Below, in pieces: positions 1 through 11,681 of a DNA stretch of 64,000 bases (the stretch's first letter is position 1; each line of letters starts with the position of its first letter). The position numbers were made by a program, and so were the translations under genes. The DNA is taken from positions 25,051,001 through 25,115,000 of the forward strand of contig JBAIAC010000004.1 of NCBI GenBank assembly GCA_037349315.1, read 5' to 3'. Under the pieces are notes generated by a model. That model worked only from the letters and a program-made list of their open reading frames with translations, was not told the origin of the DNA and ran no database searches. The stretch comes from Chelydra serpentina. Lineage: Eukaryota > Chordata > Testudines > Chelydridae.

Positions 1-110
1 GGCGGCACTTCGGCTGCAGCTTCTTTGGCTGCCGGAGGCCTCGGCGGCATTTCAGCGGCAGCCTCTCCCGCTGCTGCCTAGGGCGGCACAAAAGCTGGTG
101 CTGCCCCTGC
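1..110. repeat. GC-rich repeat fragment at window edge
   Basis: The first 110 bases are rich in GGCGGCAC, CGGCTGC and GGCGGCATTTC-like words. Similar words occur in the GC-rich hAT-like elements at 32117 and 58251 (GGCGGCATTT). The window edge cuts it, so neither its left boundary nor its family can be fixed. It is probably part of another non-autonomous GC-rich element. Confidence 0.4.
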
Positions 111-120
111 TACCCACTGG

Positions 121-887
121 GCTGTCATTCAGGGACCAGTGGTGGCCAGATACATTATACAGCTTGGGTTGCTAAACAGCTGTCTCCCTGGATCACTTCC
201 TACCCGAGTTCCCCTTTGTTTCCCATAGGGTAAATTAAAGAACTGAATGAAAATAAAGTATCTGACCTTCCCAAATAGTCACTAGTTTCTCCTTTGCAGG
301 CTTGTGCAGGTCTGTGTGGTCAGGTCTCAGGCAGCAAGAGCTCTTGGGCTGTTATTTCCTCAGAGCTCAGGGCAGAGGTCTGTTCCCTTCCACTGCTTGC
401 TTCCTTCTGAGCTACTGTAGTTCCCCTTTTAAGCTCTGCCCCCAGTTTATGCAGGCTTTGGAAGTGTGGCTGGGCGGGGCCACCTGGGCCCAAAACTACT
501 CCTTATTGCCTTATTCTCCAGTGTGGGTTTTGTACATCTCACCATATCATGTAATTAAAGATAACTGTATAATGAACATGCACTAGGGGGCTCAATTAAG
601 GTTGTGCATTCAAACTTAGCCTTGGGTTTGGAGCACTTTGTTATGCGACTCTAATGATCTTTTCACAGTGTGCCATGAAAGACTATATTTTCTTTCATTA
701 CATGCACACCCCATGAGAATGTCCATCCTTAGACTGGGCTGGATTTCAAAGCTACAATCCATCCTGACTAAGGGGCAGCTGATGAGCAGGGCAGAAAGCA
801 GGTTTTGACTCAGTCACAATCTGGTTCCTGGTTAATCTTTGCTCCATGGGAGGGAAGTATTTTCCACGAGCCCTTTCACTGGCACAG
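121..887. other. Unassigned non-coding stretch
   Basis: No recognisable gene or repeat. A 94-residue open frame at 302-586 on the plus strand has no motif I recognise and lies in ordinary intergenic-looking sequence, so I do not call it a gene. Confidence 0.5.
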
Positions 888-3800
888 ATCATAGAATCAT
901 AGAATCTCAGGGTTGGAAGGGACCTCAGGAAGTCATCTAGTCCAACCCCCTGCTCAAAGCAGGACCAAACCCAACTAAATCATCCCAGCCAGGGCTTTCT
1001 CAAGCCTGACCTTAAAAACCTCTAAGGAAGGAGATTCCACCACCTCCCTAGGTAACCCATTCCAGTGCTTCACAACCCTACTAGTGAAAAAGTTTTTCCT
1101 AATATCCAACCTAAACCTCCCCCTCTGCAACTTGAGACCATAACTCCTTGTTCTGTCATCTTCTACCACTGAGAACAGTCTAGATCCATCCTCTTTGGAA
1201 CCCCCTTTCAGGTAGTTGAAAGCAGCTATCAAATCCCCCCTCATTCTTCTCTTCTGCAGGCTAAACAATCCCAGTTCCCTCAGCCTCTCCTCATAAGTCA
1301 TGTGCTCCAGCCCCCTAATCATTTTTGTTGCCCTCCGCTGGACTCTTTCCAATTTATCCACATCCTTTTTGTAGTGTGGGGCCCAAAACTGGACACAGTA
1401 CTCCAGATGAGGCCTCACCAGTGCCGAATAGAGGGGAATAATCACGTCCCTCGATCTGCTGGTAATGCCCCTACTTATACAACCCAAAATGCCATTAGCC
1501 TTCTTGGCAACAAGGGCACACTGTTGACTCATATTCAGCTTTTCGTCCACTGTAACCCCTAGGTCCTTTTCTGCAGAACTGCTGCCCAGCCATTTGGTCC
1601 CTAGTCTGTAGCAGTGCATGGGATTCTTCCGTCCTAAGTGCAGGACTCTGCACTTGTCCTTGTTGAACCTCATCAGATTTCTTTTGGCCTAATCCTCTAA
1701 TTTGTCTAGGTCCCTGTGTATCCTATCCCTACCCTCCAGCGTATTAACCACTCCTCCCAGTTTAGTGTCATCTGCAAACTTGCTAAGGGTGCAGTCCACA
1801 CCATCCTCCAGATCGTTAATGAAGATATTGAACAAAACTGGCCCCAGCACCGACCCTTGGGGCACTCCACTTGATACCGGCTGCCAACTAGACATGGAAC
1901 CATTGATCACTACCCGTTGAGCCTGACCATCCAGCCAGTTTTCTATCCACCTTACCGTCCATTCATCCAGCCCATACTTCTTTAACTTGCTGGCAAGAAC
2001 ACTGTGCGAGACTGTATCAAAAGCTTTGCTAAAGTCAAGAAATAGCACATCCACTGCTTTCCCCTCATCCACAGAGCCGGTTATCTCATCATAGAAGGGA
2101 ATTAGGTTAGTCAGGCATGACTTGCCCTTGGTGAATCCATGCTGACTGTTCCTGATCACTTTCCCCTCCTTGAAGTGGTTCAGAATTGATTCCTTGAGGA
2201 CCTGTTCCATGATTTTTCCAGGGACTGAGGTGAGACTGACTGGCCTGTAGTTCCCCGGATCTTCCTTCTTCCCTTTTTTAAAGATGGGCACTACATTGGT
2301 TTTTTTCCAGTCATCTGGGACCTCCCCCGATTGCCATGATTTTTCAAAGATAATGGCCAATGGCTCTGCAATCTCATCGGCCAACTCCTTTAGCACCCTC
2401 GGATGCAGTGCATCCGGCCCCATGGACTTGTGCTCGTCCAGCTTTTCTAAATAGTCCCGAACTATTTCTTTCTCCACAGAGGGCTGGTCACCTCCTCCCC
2501 ATACCGTGCTGCAGAGTGCAGCTGCCTGGGAGCTGACCTTGTCTGTGAAGACAGAGGCAAAAAAAGCATTGAGTACACTAGCTTTCTCCACATCCTCTGA
2601 TACTAGGTTCCCTCCCTCATTCAGCAAGGGGCCCACACTTTCCTTGACTTCCTTCTTGTTGCTAACATACCTGAAGAAACCCTTCTTGTTACTCCTAACA
2701 TCTCCAGCTAGCTGCAACTCCAACTGTGATTTGGCCTTCCTAATTTCACTCTTGCATGCCTGAGCAATACTTTTATACTCCTCCCTGGTCATTAGTCCAA
2801 TCTTCCACTTCTTGTAAGCTGCTTTCTTGTGTTTCGGACGAGCAAGGATTTCACTGTTAAGCCAAGCTGGTCGCCTGCCATATTTGCTTTTCTTCCTACA
2901 CATCGGGATGGTTTGTTCCTGCAACCTCAATAAGGATTCTTTAAAATACAGCCAGCTTTCCTCGACTCCTTTCCCCGTCATGTTATTCTCCCAGGGGACC
3001 TTGCCCATCAGTTCCCTGAGGGAGTCGAAGTCTGCTTTTCTGAAGTCCAGGGTCTCTGTTCTACTGCTCTCCTTTCTTCCTTGTGTCAGGATCCTGAACT
3101 TGACCATCTCATGGTCACTGCCTCCCAGGTTCCCATCCACTATTGCTTCCTCTACTATTTCTTCTCTGTTTGTGAGCAGCAGGTCAAGAAGAGCTTTTCC
3201 CCTAGTTGATTCCTCCAGGACTTGCACCAGGAAATTGTCCCCTACACTTTCCAAAAACTTCCTGGATTGTCTGTGCACCGCTGTATTGCTCTCCCAGCAG
3301 ATATCGGGGTGATTAAAGTCACCCATGAGAACCAGGGCCTGTGATCTAGCAACTTCTGTTAGTTGCTGGAAGAACGCCTCGTCCACCTCATCCCCCTGGT
3401 CTGGTGGTCTGTAGCAGACTCCCACCACGACATTACCCTTGTTGCTCTCACTTCTAAATTTAATCCAGAGACTCTCAGGTTTTTCTGCAGTTTCATACTG
3501 GAGCTCTGAGCAGTCATACTGCTCTCTTACATACAACGCAACTCCCCCACCTTTTCTGCCCTGCCTATCCTTCCTGAACAGTTTATATCCATCCATGACA
3601 GTACTCCAATCATGTGAGTTATCCCATCAAGTCTCTGTTATTCCAATTACATCATAATTCCTTGACTGTGCCAGGACTTCCAGTTCTCCCTGCTTGTTCC
3701 CCAGGCTTCTTGCATTTGTGTATAGGCATTTAAGATAACTCACCGATCCTCCTGCTGTCCCAGTATGGGGCAGGAGCCCTCCCCTCTTGCACTCACCTAC

Positions 3801-3942
3801 TTGTGCTTCCTCCTGGTATCCCACTTCCCCACTTACCTCGGGGCTTTGGACTCCTTCCTCCGGTGAACCTAGTTTAAAGCCCTCCTCACTAGGTTGGCCA
3901 GCCTGCTTCCAAAGATGCTCTTCCCTCTCTTCGTCAGGTGGA
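888..3942 (-). mobile_element. CR1 non-LTR retrotransposon, 5'-truncated
   Basis: Read on the minus strand, this is a CR1 element running from the last codons of ORF1 (about 3869-3942) through ORF2 to the 3' tail. On the plus strand the tail reads ATAGAATCATAGAATC at about 888-905, next to the segment ending AGTCCAACCCCCTGCTC that is typical of CR1 3' ends. It is very close in sequence to the plus-strand copy at 40640-45048 and so belongs to the same subfamily. Homology to that copy stops near 3942, inside the ORF1 C-terminus, which fits ordinary 5' truncation during reverse transcription. I could not identify a target duplication. Confidence 0.93.
975..3824 (-). pseudogene. CR1 ORF2 (endonuclease plus reverse transcriptase) with two stop codons
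   Basis: One continuous reading frame of about 950 codons is interrupted only at about 3624-3626 (TGA) and 1686-1688 (TAG). Both stops fall on tryptophan codons (TGG) of the intact copy at 42112-44961, so each is a single G-to-A change on the coding strand. Visible apurinic-type endonuclease motifs are the N of NARSL, ITET, GDFNHPD and GSDHE. Visible reverse transcriptase motifs are [20 protein letters not shown] and FADDTKL. The first stop falls just after ITET, removing most of the endonuclease from any product begun upstream. No frameshift is seen, so the copy looks fairly young. Many opposite-strand open frames in this interval are shadows of it. Confidence 0.92.
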
Positions 3943-5154
3943 AAGGGAAGTTCCCCCTCTGCACCAGCTCCAATGCACAGGCTGCTGCCCTGGAGAGGAT
4001 GGAGCTAAAGCTCTGCCCATTCCTGCCCATCCATGCAGGAGGGCAAGTAGCACCTGCAGCGGCAGCTCTTCCCTCCATATACATACCCAGGCTCCAGCCG
4101 TGCACGAAGCCTCCACGTGGGCATTAGTGGTTCCTTACAGGAGCACACAGCCAGTCTCGTCATGTCATTGCCATGAGCGTGTCCAGAATAGGTAGTAACA
4201 GACATCTTGAGGCAAAAGTGTTCTTGCAAGGTTTCTTTCCAAATTGTGCAGATGCTAGAGGTTTTGGATAGCTTGCATAAGCATCCAAGTTTTTGGTTGC
4301 TACTGCTTATCTAAACAAGTCCAAAGCCAAAGAGCAAAATCCCGAGCTTGTGCACATCAGCACAGCTCCGCAACAGTTAAGGGAACTACCTGCGTTTATA
4401 CCAGCTGAGGATCTAGTTGGAGATGTGCCTGTTATGAATGCACACTGTATGTCAATCATCTGGGAGAGAAATCAGAGACAGCAGAAAGGCAATAGTAGTT
4501 TGTTTTCTGTTGAATCACAAATGATTGAAGAGCAGGGTATACAAGCTGTTTTCCCTTTAATATTTATTGTTGGTTTGTTTACATACAATAGATATAATTG
4601 TAAAAGAAAGAGACCACTCTAGATAGGAGAGTGCTTCCTGACAAATGTCTTCATAAACACAGGTCACCTACAAAATATATGTCTTTAGAGTTGTTCCTAG
4701 AAGACAATTTTCACATGCAACGCATTACCAGACTGTGGTGCTGAGGGGCTCGACGATGTTTTGTGAGGTTTTCAAAAGCAGTTGCTGCTCTTTCTAGAGA
4801 TGGTTTCTAGGGCAGCATTTGTTTTTTAAAAAGTGATTTTTGATCAGATTTCATCTTTGCAAAAATATCTGCATATTTCTTCTCCAACAAGAAATGGAGA
4901 GCAGACGTAGTCCATTTCCTCAGGTTATTGTTTGTTTTATTAAATATGCTCTTTAAGGGGCAAATTCACTGTCTCATACCACATGCATCACATTGGCCTC
5001 ATTGTCAGGCCACAGAAAGGAGCATTGAGAACTGCACATGCATAGTGTGCCATCTTGATGGATGCTGTTGCTGCTGCAGTACTGTCTCCTCCCCAAAACT
5101 AACCCAGTGGGTAAACACTCATATATTACCACAGTCTGATAGCTGGTCCTCATC
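3943..5154. other. Unassigned stretch with one anonymous open frame
   Basis: The CR1 homology ends at about 3942 and no family is recognised up to the GC-rich repeat at 5155. A 109-residue open frame lies at 4293-4622 on the plus strand. Its last 25 residues are hydrophobic then basic, but it has no upstream context, no recognised domain and no relatives in the window. I regard it as a chance open frame. Confidence 0.4.
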
Positions 5155-5412
5155 CATAGGCGCTGGAGCACCCACGGAGAAAAATTGGTGGGTGCTCTGC
5201 ACCCACCGGCAACTCCCCGCCCGCCCCGGACCCGCGGCAAACTTACCGGAACACCGGGAGACATTGCGGGGCCCCGCCCCCGACGCTGGGCAACGTTGCG
5301 TCGGCGTCGGAGGCAGGGCCACGCAACGTCACCCGGCGTCGGGGGCGGGGCCACGCAATGTCACCCGACGCCGGGTGACGGCACCCACGGGCGTCGCCGG
5401 AAGTCAGATCCT
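5155..5412. repeat. CpG-dense interspersed repeat with a 30-bp inverted repeat
   Basis: A 258-bp island of very high GC and CpG content sits in AT-rich flanks. It has a GGAGCACCCACGG segment and a GGTGGGTGC motif on the left. Two 30-bp arms at 5271-5300 and 5322-5351 are reverse complements with only a few mismatches around a 21-bp loop. A second small palindrome follows at 5360-5379 (GTCACCCG / CGGGTGAC). The sharp edges suggest a non-autonomous DNA transposon rather than a promoter CpG island, but I could not prove terminal repeats or a target duplication. Long open frames here on both strands are composition artefacts. Confidence 0.6.
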
Positions 5413-7785
5413 GTGCTCATGCCTCTATGTGTCTCCCCAAGACAACAAATGAAAAATCACAGTTCTTGCACATTAAGAAGATTGGTATGAAATAGGAAGG
5501 ACTTCAGGAGGGTATGACAGAATTTAGGCTAGCCAAAAAGGCCACAGAGTGGAATTCAGCCTCATCACTACCTACTAAACACCATCAGCAGCAGCAGGAT
5601 CAAAATACTGGGCAGGTTGGATGGGAAACGACACACTCAGAACAGCTGCTGCTGCTGCAGAGCTCCACCTACAGTCTGGACCACAGGAAAGATCTCATTG
5701 CTAACGTGAGCCTCGCTCAGTCTGCCCTGAATTGCTCTCACTTATGCGCTCATGTTAGTCTCAGGGCTGATGATGAGCATGTCTCTCCAACCCAGGCCTC
5801 TGCCATTTGAGGTTATCGCAATATCAATGAAGAGGACACAGCAGAAACTGAACAGCATCAGCTGTTGCACCGGTACCAGTTTGGTGCATGTGGCACTACT
5901 GTGCCTGCTGTTCTGAGAAGGAGGCACAATGACCCAGCACAAAGGCATTTGTCCATAATCACTGCCTGGCCCCTTGTTGGTACTCTCCTGATATTCCCCT
6001 TTACCAGGGGCCCTAATGCTTCATGATAATCTATCCCGCTAATTGAATCCTAAGAAGATCCCATCAGGAGTGTCCCTAGAACATTTGAGGCAATACCAAG
6101 AAAAACTATGATGAGTAACACCAGCAGAACCCCTGGGCTTTAGTGTTTTTAGGTTGGAAGCTCTGAGACTGACATTTATCATGTTTGTACAGCACCTAAC
6201 ACAATGGGGTCCTGACCTGGTTCTGGCTTTCAGGTGCTACTGCAATACACACAATTAAACTGCCGTGGGTGCTCAACATCTCTGAAAATTAGGCCACTTA
6301 TGTGCCAAAATATGGTTTTACCTAATTTTAAGCACCCACATTTGAAAAATGTCCACATACCATTATTTCTGTCTATGAAGTAAGAAAAGAATGCATACCT
6401 CAGGTGATGCATAAAACATTTGTAGAAATAGCACAGTTTAAACATCAGGCTTCTTTTACAAGTAGTTCTATCATGAGCAATAGAGTTTGAATCAAGAAAT
6501 CAGAGGCATCCCTTTCACTCTGGGGAAGCTGTTTCAAGTCAATCACAACCCATGAATTAGAATGTGATCAGAATGGATGTTACATTTTTTTTTAATAATA
6601 CATTTCAGCTGTGGAGCAGGCATTTGCCTTTTAGTGAATAATCCAAATGTTAAAAAAATAAAAGACAGATAAAAGAAAGAACAAGAAAAATCAAAATGCA
6701 CAAAAATGATTGATAACCATTGCTGAAAGAATAACCTTCTGCCACAGAAAGCCAGAAAATCACAAAGCAATATGATGTGAATATGCTGTTTTATAATAAT
6801 CAGTGTCCTGTGCAAGTCATGTCAATGTGGGGATAAACACCTCACTTGGAGAAAACATGATGTAGTACAGGGGGTGGAGGGATCTACTTCATTTACTGAT
6901 TTGTAGCCCAAAGCTCCTTAAAGCTGCATTGTAAATCAGCCCAAAATGTGTTCACAAGCTTCATTGTAAAACACCTGCTGCCAACAGAAGACATATGGGT
7001 CCCTGAAATTTCCTGCATTACCTGCAGGTTAAGCAAACCATAGTTCTACACACATGCTTTAGCAAAATTCATACAATCCTAATTTTAATCTATTTATTGG
7101 ACTTGCTGTCAGTAAGCCAAGAAATGGAGGGGAAAAATAAGTCCCTGAATAGTTGCTAATGTATTTTTTTAGTCTAAACTCACTTTATTTTGCACCACAG
7201 AAGAACTAACCCTTATTTAAAAAAATTGGGATATCATCTTGTTTCTTTAACATCTGTGAGGCAATTTGGCATCTGTTTCTTCTTGGAAGAAAAAAAACCC
7301 CTCACAATCATTGGAGCACTTTAAAAAAAACACCACGGAATAAATTTAATAAAAATCTTTATCAGTTCTAGACTTGACGGCTGGCAGAAATAAGAAAAAG
7401 TAATGACAGTAATTTTAAACCTCTTTAAGAATTAAAATACAACACAATTCACAAAGTCATTTTAACTGCCTTATTACAAACTTCTGCAGATAAATGCATG
7501 TTGGTTAAGAAAGTGGGAAAATCTTGGATTTGGAGTGTGTAGGTGGAACAGCAGTCTGAAAGAGGTGAAGACGGCTGCTATGTTTTCTTCACCTAGAACT
7601 ACAACTTGCTAATTACCTCTTCCTTGGTCATGTTATTCTTGGGGCTTTTATGAAGAAAGAATAAAGTGTAGATGCTGTTCTAAAAATATTCTACTGCAAT
7701 TAGCAACCAGTAGTATGTTGCTTCTATAAAATGTACATTGCATTATCAAGGCTTTTATCCCCTGCTTGTTTCTCTAAAGAGAAAT
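5413..7785. other. Unassigned intergenic sequence
   Basis: AT-rich sequence without a recognisable gene. About 6180-6230 holds a short piece resembling a common reptile repeat (CACCTAACACAATGGGGTCC), also seen near 51065. Runs of A or T occur near 6585, 6655 and 7320. Open frames here are short and carry no motifs. Confidence 0.5.
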
Positions 7786-7787
7786 CC

Positions 7788-7850
7788 ATTTTAAACTGAT
7801 AAGATACAAAGTTAATTCAATCAATTTTAAACTGATAAGATACAAAGTAT
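7788..7850 (+). repeat. Short tandem duplication of about 25 bp
   Basis: The 25-bp word beginning ATTTTAAACTGATAAG and ending ACAAAGT occurs twice, at about 7790 and 7825, with about ten unrelated bases between. It looks like a simple local duplication. Confidence 0.75.
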
Positions 7851-7856
7851 TAATGA

Positions 7857-8360
7857 GTGATGTACAAGGTGCAATATTGTCTTCTGGATGTGTTCATTTT
7901 GATTTACTGGCAAGCAGGCCAACACTCAACAGCTACTGAAACTGGAGTTCAGTGTGATAAAGATGGTTATGATTTACCCATGAATCTTTCAAAAGTCTGT
8001 CAGTTGTATTCTAAATTACCCATAACAGCTCCAGGTCAAGACCTGGACAGCACTGTGGCCATCACAGTGAAGTCCTCTACTCAGTGTATGGCAGCAGTCA
8101 AAAAAGCAAACATGTTAAGAAGAAAAATATTGGAAATCTTATATTGCCATGCCAGGAATACCATACCCTGGACCGGAATACTATGTTCAGCCCTGGTTAT
8201 TGTATCACAAATGATATCAGTAGTACAGGGGACTCATAGATGGATGAATGATCACAGGTATGGAAATACTTCCATACAAAGAGATATATTGAAAAGATTT
8301 GGGCTGTCTACATTAGACAGGAAACATAAGAAGGGACATGCTAAGCATATTACTGAATAA
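7857..8360 (+). pseudogene. Ancient CR1/L2-like reverse transcriptase relic
   Basis: An open frame of 167 codons survives here. Its middle reads QCMAAVKKAN, matching the QC...AVKKAN block downstream of the reverse transcriptase in CR1-type ORF2 ([10 protein letters not shown] in the intact copy). Its end has LKRFGLSTL, matching the conserved LRELGLFSL block. The HLEYCVQFW segment that normally lies between them is lost or frame-shifted. The first 40 residues do not resemble CR1. I read this as an old C-terminal LINE fragment that happens to stay open, not as a domesticated gene. A profile search would settle the clade. Confidence 0.55.
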
Positions 8361-8607
8361 CTGAATGGTCTAGAGAAGTAGATCTGGCTCTTCTGTTCAC
8401 TCATAATACAAGAATGAAGGGCTATTCAGTGAAATTGAAAGGCAATAGGTATAGAAGGGATAAGAGGAGATAATTGTGCATTTGTGAAAAAAAGTAAATT
8501 GTTGCAACGTTTCACAATCTTAGATATACTGAACCAAACGTTTAGCAAGATTTTGAGACAGCACAGACATTTATATGGATCTGAGTACTGGCTCCAAGGC
8601 CAACAAT

Positions 8608-8706
8608 TCCATAGATTCATAGATTCCAAGGCCAGAAGGGATCATTGTGATTATCTAGTCTGATCTCCTGTATAACACTGGCCATAGAACCTCCCCAAAT
8701 TAATTC
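8608..8706 (-). mobile_element. CR1 3'-end fragment
   Basis: On the plus strand, ATAGATTCATAGATTCCAAG is followed by GCCAGAAGGGATCATTGTG and TCTAGTCTGATCTCCTG. This is the standard 3' terminus of an older CR1 subfamily read from the tail inwards, hence minus strand. About 100 bp remain. The same subfamily occurs at 31838. Confidence 0.8.
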
Positions 8707-9300
8707 CATGTTTTTCACAGCTTCCCCCAACCAAAAAAGGGAGACCTTTTGCACTATGGGAGATGTAGTGCATCTGGGGATCCTGGCCCATAGCAAAGAA
8801 TGAAGGAACAAGGAACAAACCACAACCCCCAGGAGTCACAACTCCCATTTCCAGTCACAAATCTTTTGGTTTTGACAAAAACTCAAAATTTCCTATGGAA
8901 AAAGTCATTGACAAAATTCAGATGCGCTCTATTAATTAAACTCTTCAGAGGAGCTGTTCTGTCATAACAGTAAGAACCCAACTGTTTCATTACAGTCATT
9001 TTATACACTATGTCTAACAATACTACAAATGGATCAAACTCACTGAAGCCAAGGAGGCAGAGAGGGTTACAAGCATTTCATAGACAGATATTTAGAGAGG
9101 TTTTCGTTTAATACTGTCATTCTTTCTGCCTTAGATTTCCCGACGGGGGATCAGAGGGATACCAACGGTGTTGGAACTCTCTCTCACTTAGCAGGGGCTC
9201 CAGAAAAGAAGAAAGGATGGTGGGAGAGGAAGGAAGTAGTGGAATTCTATATTTTCAAATAAAATATAAAATCTCATGCTTCCAAGATTAAATCAATCTC
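8707..9300. other. Unassigned intergenic sequence
   Basis: No gene seen. Around 8860-8930 there is a short AAAATTT-type segment resembling the self-complementary repeat family at 46228 and 47820. Confidence 0.4.
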
Positions 9301-9541
9301 TGTTCGAAGGTGGGGTGAGACCTTCATGAGGGGCAGACCATCCCATAGCTGCTTTCTGTAGGGTTTATTGCTGTTCGAAGGTGCGGTGAGACCTTCATGA
9401 GGGGCAGATCATCCCATAGCTGTTTTCTGTAGGGTTTATTGCACCTTCCTATTACATTATCTCGGGCTGGCCACTGTTAGAGACAGGATGCTGACCCAGA
9501 TGGGCTATGGATCTGATCCACTATGGCCATTCCTATGTTTC
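9301..9541 (+). mobile_element. CR1-type 3' untranslated end with internal tandem duplication
   Basis: The right part (AGACAGGATGCTGACCCAG, GATCTGATCCACTATGGCC, ending TTCCTATGTTT) is the 3' end of a CR1 subfamily whose tail unit is ATGTTC-like. Immediately before it a 71-bp unit starting TGTTCGAAGGTG occurs twice in direct tandem, at 9301-9371 and 9372-9442, with only a few differences. No coding part remains upstream. Confidence 0.7.
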
Positions 9542-10811
9542 AGTAGCACAGCAAGGTTCTTAAACCTCCCACAGGCATTTATACATTATTTTTAAACTCC
9601 TTTTCAGGCCTAAGCCTCCCATGGTTCGTTTGGCCTCATGGAAATAGAGTCCCGGGTAAAATTTGGAGCAGGGATATATTCCTTTTTATTCATAAGAAGT
9701 AAAATTCCAGAAAGGAAGCAGCAGCAAACCATCTTGAAAAGCCTTGATTAATTAGTTAATATTTGTACCATTCTTTGAAAAAATGCAAAGCTCTCTGTAG
9801 GTACTAAGTATTATTATTATTCATAGCCAAAATTTGGCTGAAAGAATCAGAATCTGAACAAGAATCAGCTTGTACATACAGCCCCAGAGACAACTGCTTT
9901 CCTCTAAAACAGAGTTTAACTCTTGGTGCTGCTAGTTAAGTCTTCAATAAAACCCCTTCTGATCCCAGTGGTGTGTATCATTTTTGGCCATCAATAAAAG
10001 TGATTTTGCCCTTTGGGGAAAGACAACTAGATGGATTACGCCAGGGGGAGCTTGTGTCATCAAACCAACTTGCCAAGTGCGTGACATACAATGGAAGTGG
10101 CAAGATTCCACATTGCTGATGATTGTAAGGAGACTTTTTGTTCTCAACCAGTGGGAATCATTGGTTCAGTTCCAGGGAGCCATGGGCTATAGAGAAGAAA
10201 GTCAGGGAGAAATACAGCAAACTAGCTAACAAAACAAAAAGGAATGGCACCAAGTTTATCCAACAGTACTTTATGGTATTAAGACAATTAAGGTCCATGT
10301 TTTAACCTGACCTTAACTGGGCCTTATAGCTTTGCATGCTCAAAGTTGCTGGTACAATTTTGTTCTCGCTGTTAATTGCTTCTGGGGTTAATGTTACTTT
10401 GCCATCTATACCTGTTTGTGTCCACAAATCTAAGTAACCTATGCTATGAATGCAGACTATTGTAAGTGCAATATTACTTACACCCACAGAAATAGAGGCC
10501 AGTGTACAACAATCAGGTCCTAAAAGGAAGATTCACAATATTTAGATTAACTTAATGTCTCTCTATGGTGTCTCTTCATTCATAAATGCAGCCAACAAGA
10601 ACTATACAATAGAAGTCTTTGCATTAAAGCTTTGTTATATGCAATTCTTTAACATCTGAGTACAACTCCCTCCATGTGCATAGAATGTTACAGAGAGAAG
10701 AAAGAAACAGGTCCTGCCCCAAGTTGCTCACAAATTACATTAAACTCTTGGGCCCTGATTTGGCTACAAGCTGTTCTATTTTGGTGTAGTCTGTTTCCCT
10801 ATGACCACTCA
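9542..10811. other. Unassigned intergenic sequence
   Basis: No gene or well-defined element recognised. A piece near 10680-10760 (CAGGTCCTGCCCCAAG) resembles a common reptile SINE-like repeat also represented at 25270, but it is too decayed to bound. Confidence 0.4.
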
Positions 10812-11089
10812 AGATATGTCTGTACTGCAATTAGACACCCGTAGCTGGCCTGTGCCAGCTGACTCAGGCTAAGGGGCTCTGGCTAAGGAGCTCTTTAATT
10901 GTGGTGTAGACCTTTAGAGGTCTGAGCTCCAGCCTGATCTCTGAGACTATCCCACCTTGCAGAGTCCTAGAGCCTGGATTCCAACCCATGCTTCAGTGCC
11001 TACATTGCAATTAAACAGCCCATTAGCCCAAGCCCCATGAGCCCAAGTCAGCTGGCATGTCGCTGTCCAATTGCAGTGTAGACCTACCC
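10812..11089. mobile_element. MITE-like TIR element (GTCTACAC family)
   Basis: The left end (AGATATGTCTGTACTGCAAT) and the reverse complement of the right end (GGGTAGGTCTACACTGCAAT) match over roughly 45 bp, including CAGCTGACT. The outer bases resemble those of the CpG-rich MITEs at 21400, 28611, 29597 and 33671, so it may belong to the same superfamily. The flanking triplets are TCA and ACA, so the target duplication is not clean. There is no coding capacity. Confidence 0.65.
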
Positions 11090-11216
11090 ACAGAGTCCCA
11101 GAGAAGTCAGAGGCTCTTTTCAGGTGCAGGTATCTGTCTGTGCAGAGCAGCTTGCAGGATCAGGGCCTCGACTTGGACAAACTGAGTAGAAACAAAGGGC
11201 CAGATTCTCAGCTGGT

Positions 11217-11345
11217 GTGCAGTGGCACAACTCTGTTGACTCCACTGACTTTCAATGAGACTTAGGAGCCTAAATGTCTAAGTCCCGTTTGAAAATGGGA
11301 GTTAAGCGCCCACATCACTTAAGTGCTTTTGAAAGTTTTACCCCT
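11217..11345. repeat. Dispersed reptile repeat (TTGAAAAT type), copy 1
   Basis: Contains ACTGACTTTCAATGAGACTT, CCTAAATG and TTGAAAATGGGAG, ending in a pyrimidine-rich TTTTACCCC. The same order of words recurs at 45560-45635 and, more weakly, at 51270-51400. It looks like an old dispersed repeat of unknown class. Confidence 0.5.
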
Positions 11346-11622
11346 AGCCCAGTATTTGACTCTATCTTATGTATTTATTTATAAACCACACTGCAGAAGC
11401 ACCATAATCAGCAACATTGGGGATGGTATTTGCTTCGGTCTTGAGAAATGAGCAGAGGCTGGGCTGCACACTGGCACTGCAGTGCTGCATTTCTAGCAAT
11501 TACTATTCATGCTGACTGTCCTGTCAAAGAGACAGCAGCAAAGGGCCATCAGTTGAAACAAAATGAAGACTTGTATTTACATCTATATGGTGCCTGTTAT
11601 CCCAAAGAACTGAATAACCTAC

Positions 11623-11624
<2 letters not shown>

Positions 11625-11681
<57 letters not shown>
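11625..11681 (+). repeat. Compound microsatellite (TC)n(AC)n
   Basis: About 17 TC dinucleotides are followed directly by about 12 AC dinucleotides. It is uninterrupted, so likely variable in length. Confidence 0.97.

Noticed and set aside
5155..5412. CpG-island promoter of a host gene
   Set aside because: No open frame, splice pattern or recognised gene lies on either side, and the sharp edges and foldback fit a repeat better.
4928..5490. Long overlapping open frames on both strands (174 and 126 codons)
   Set aside because: They arise from the very GC-rich repeat at 5155-5412, which has few stop codons. No domain and no codon pattern.
7857..8360. Possible host gene of 167 codons
   Set aside because: The recognisable parts match the C-terminal blocks of CR1/L2-type ORF2, so it is a LINE relic. 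The rest has no motif.
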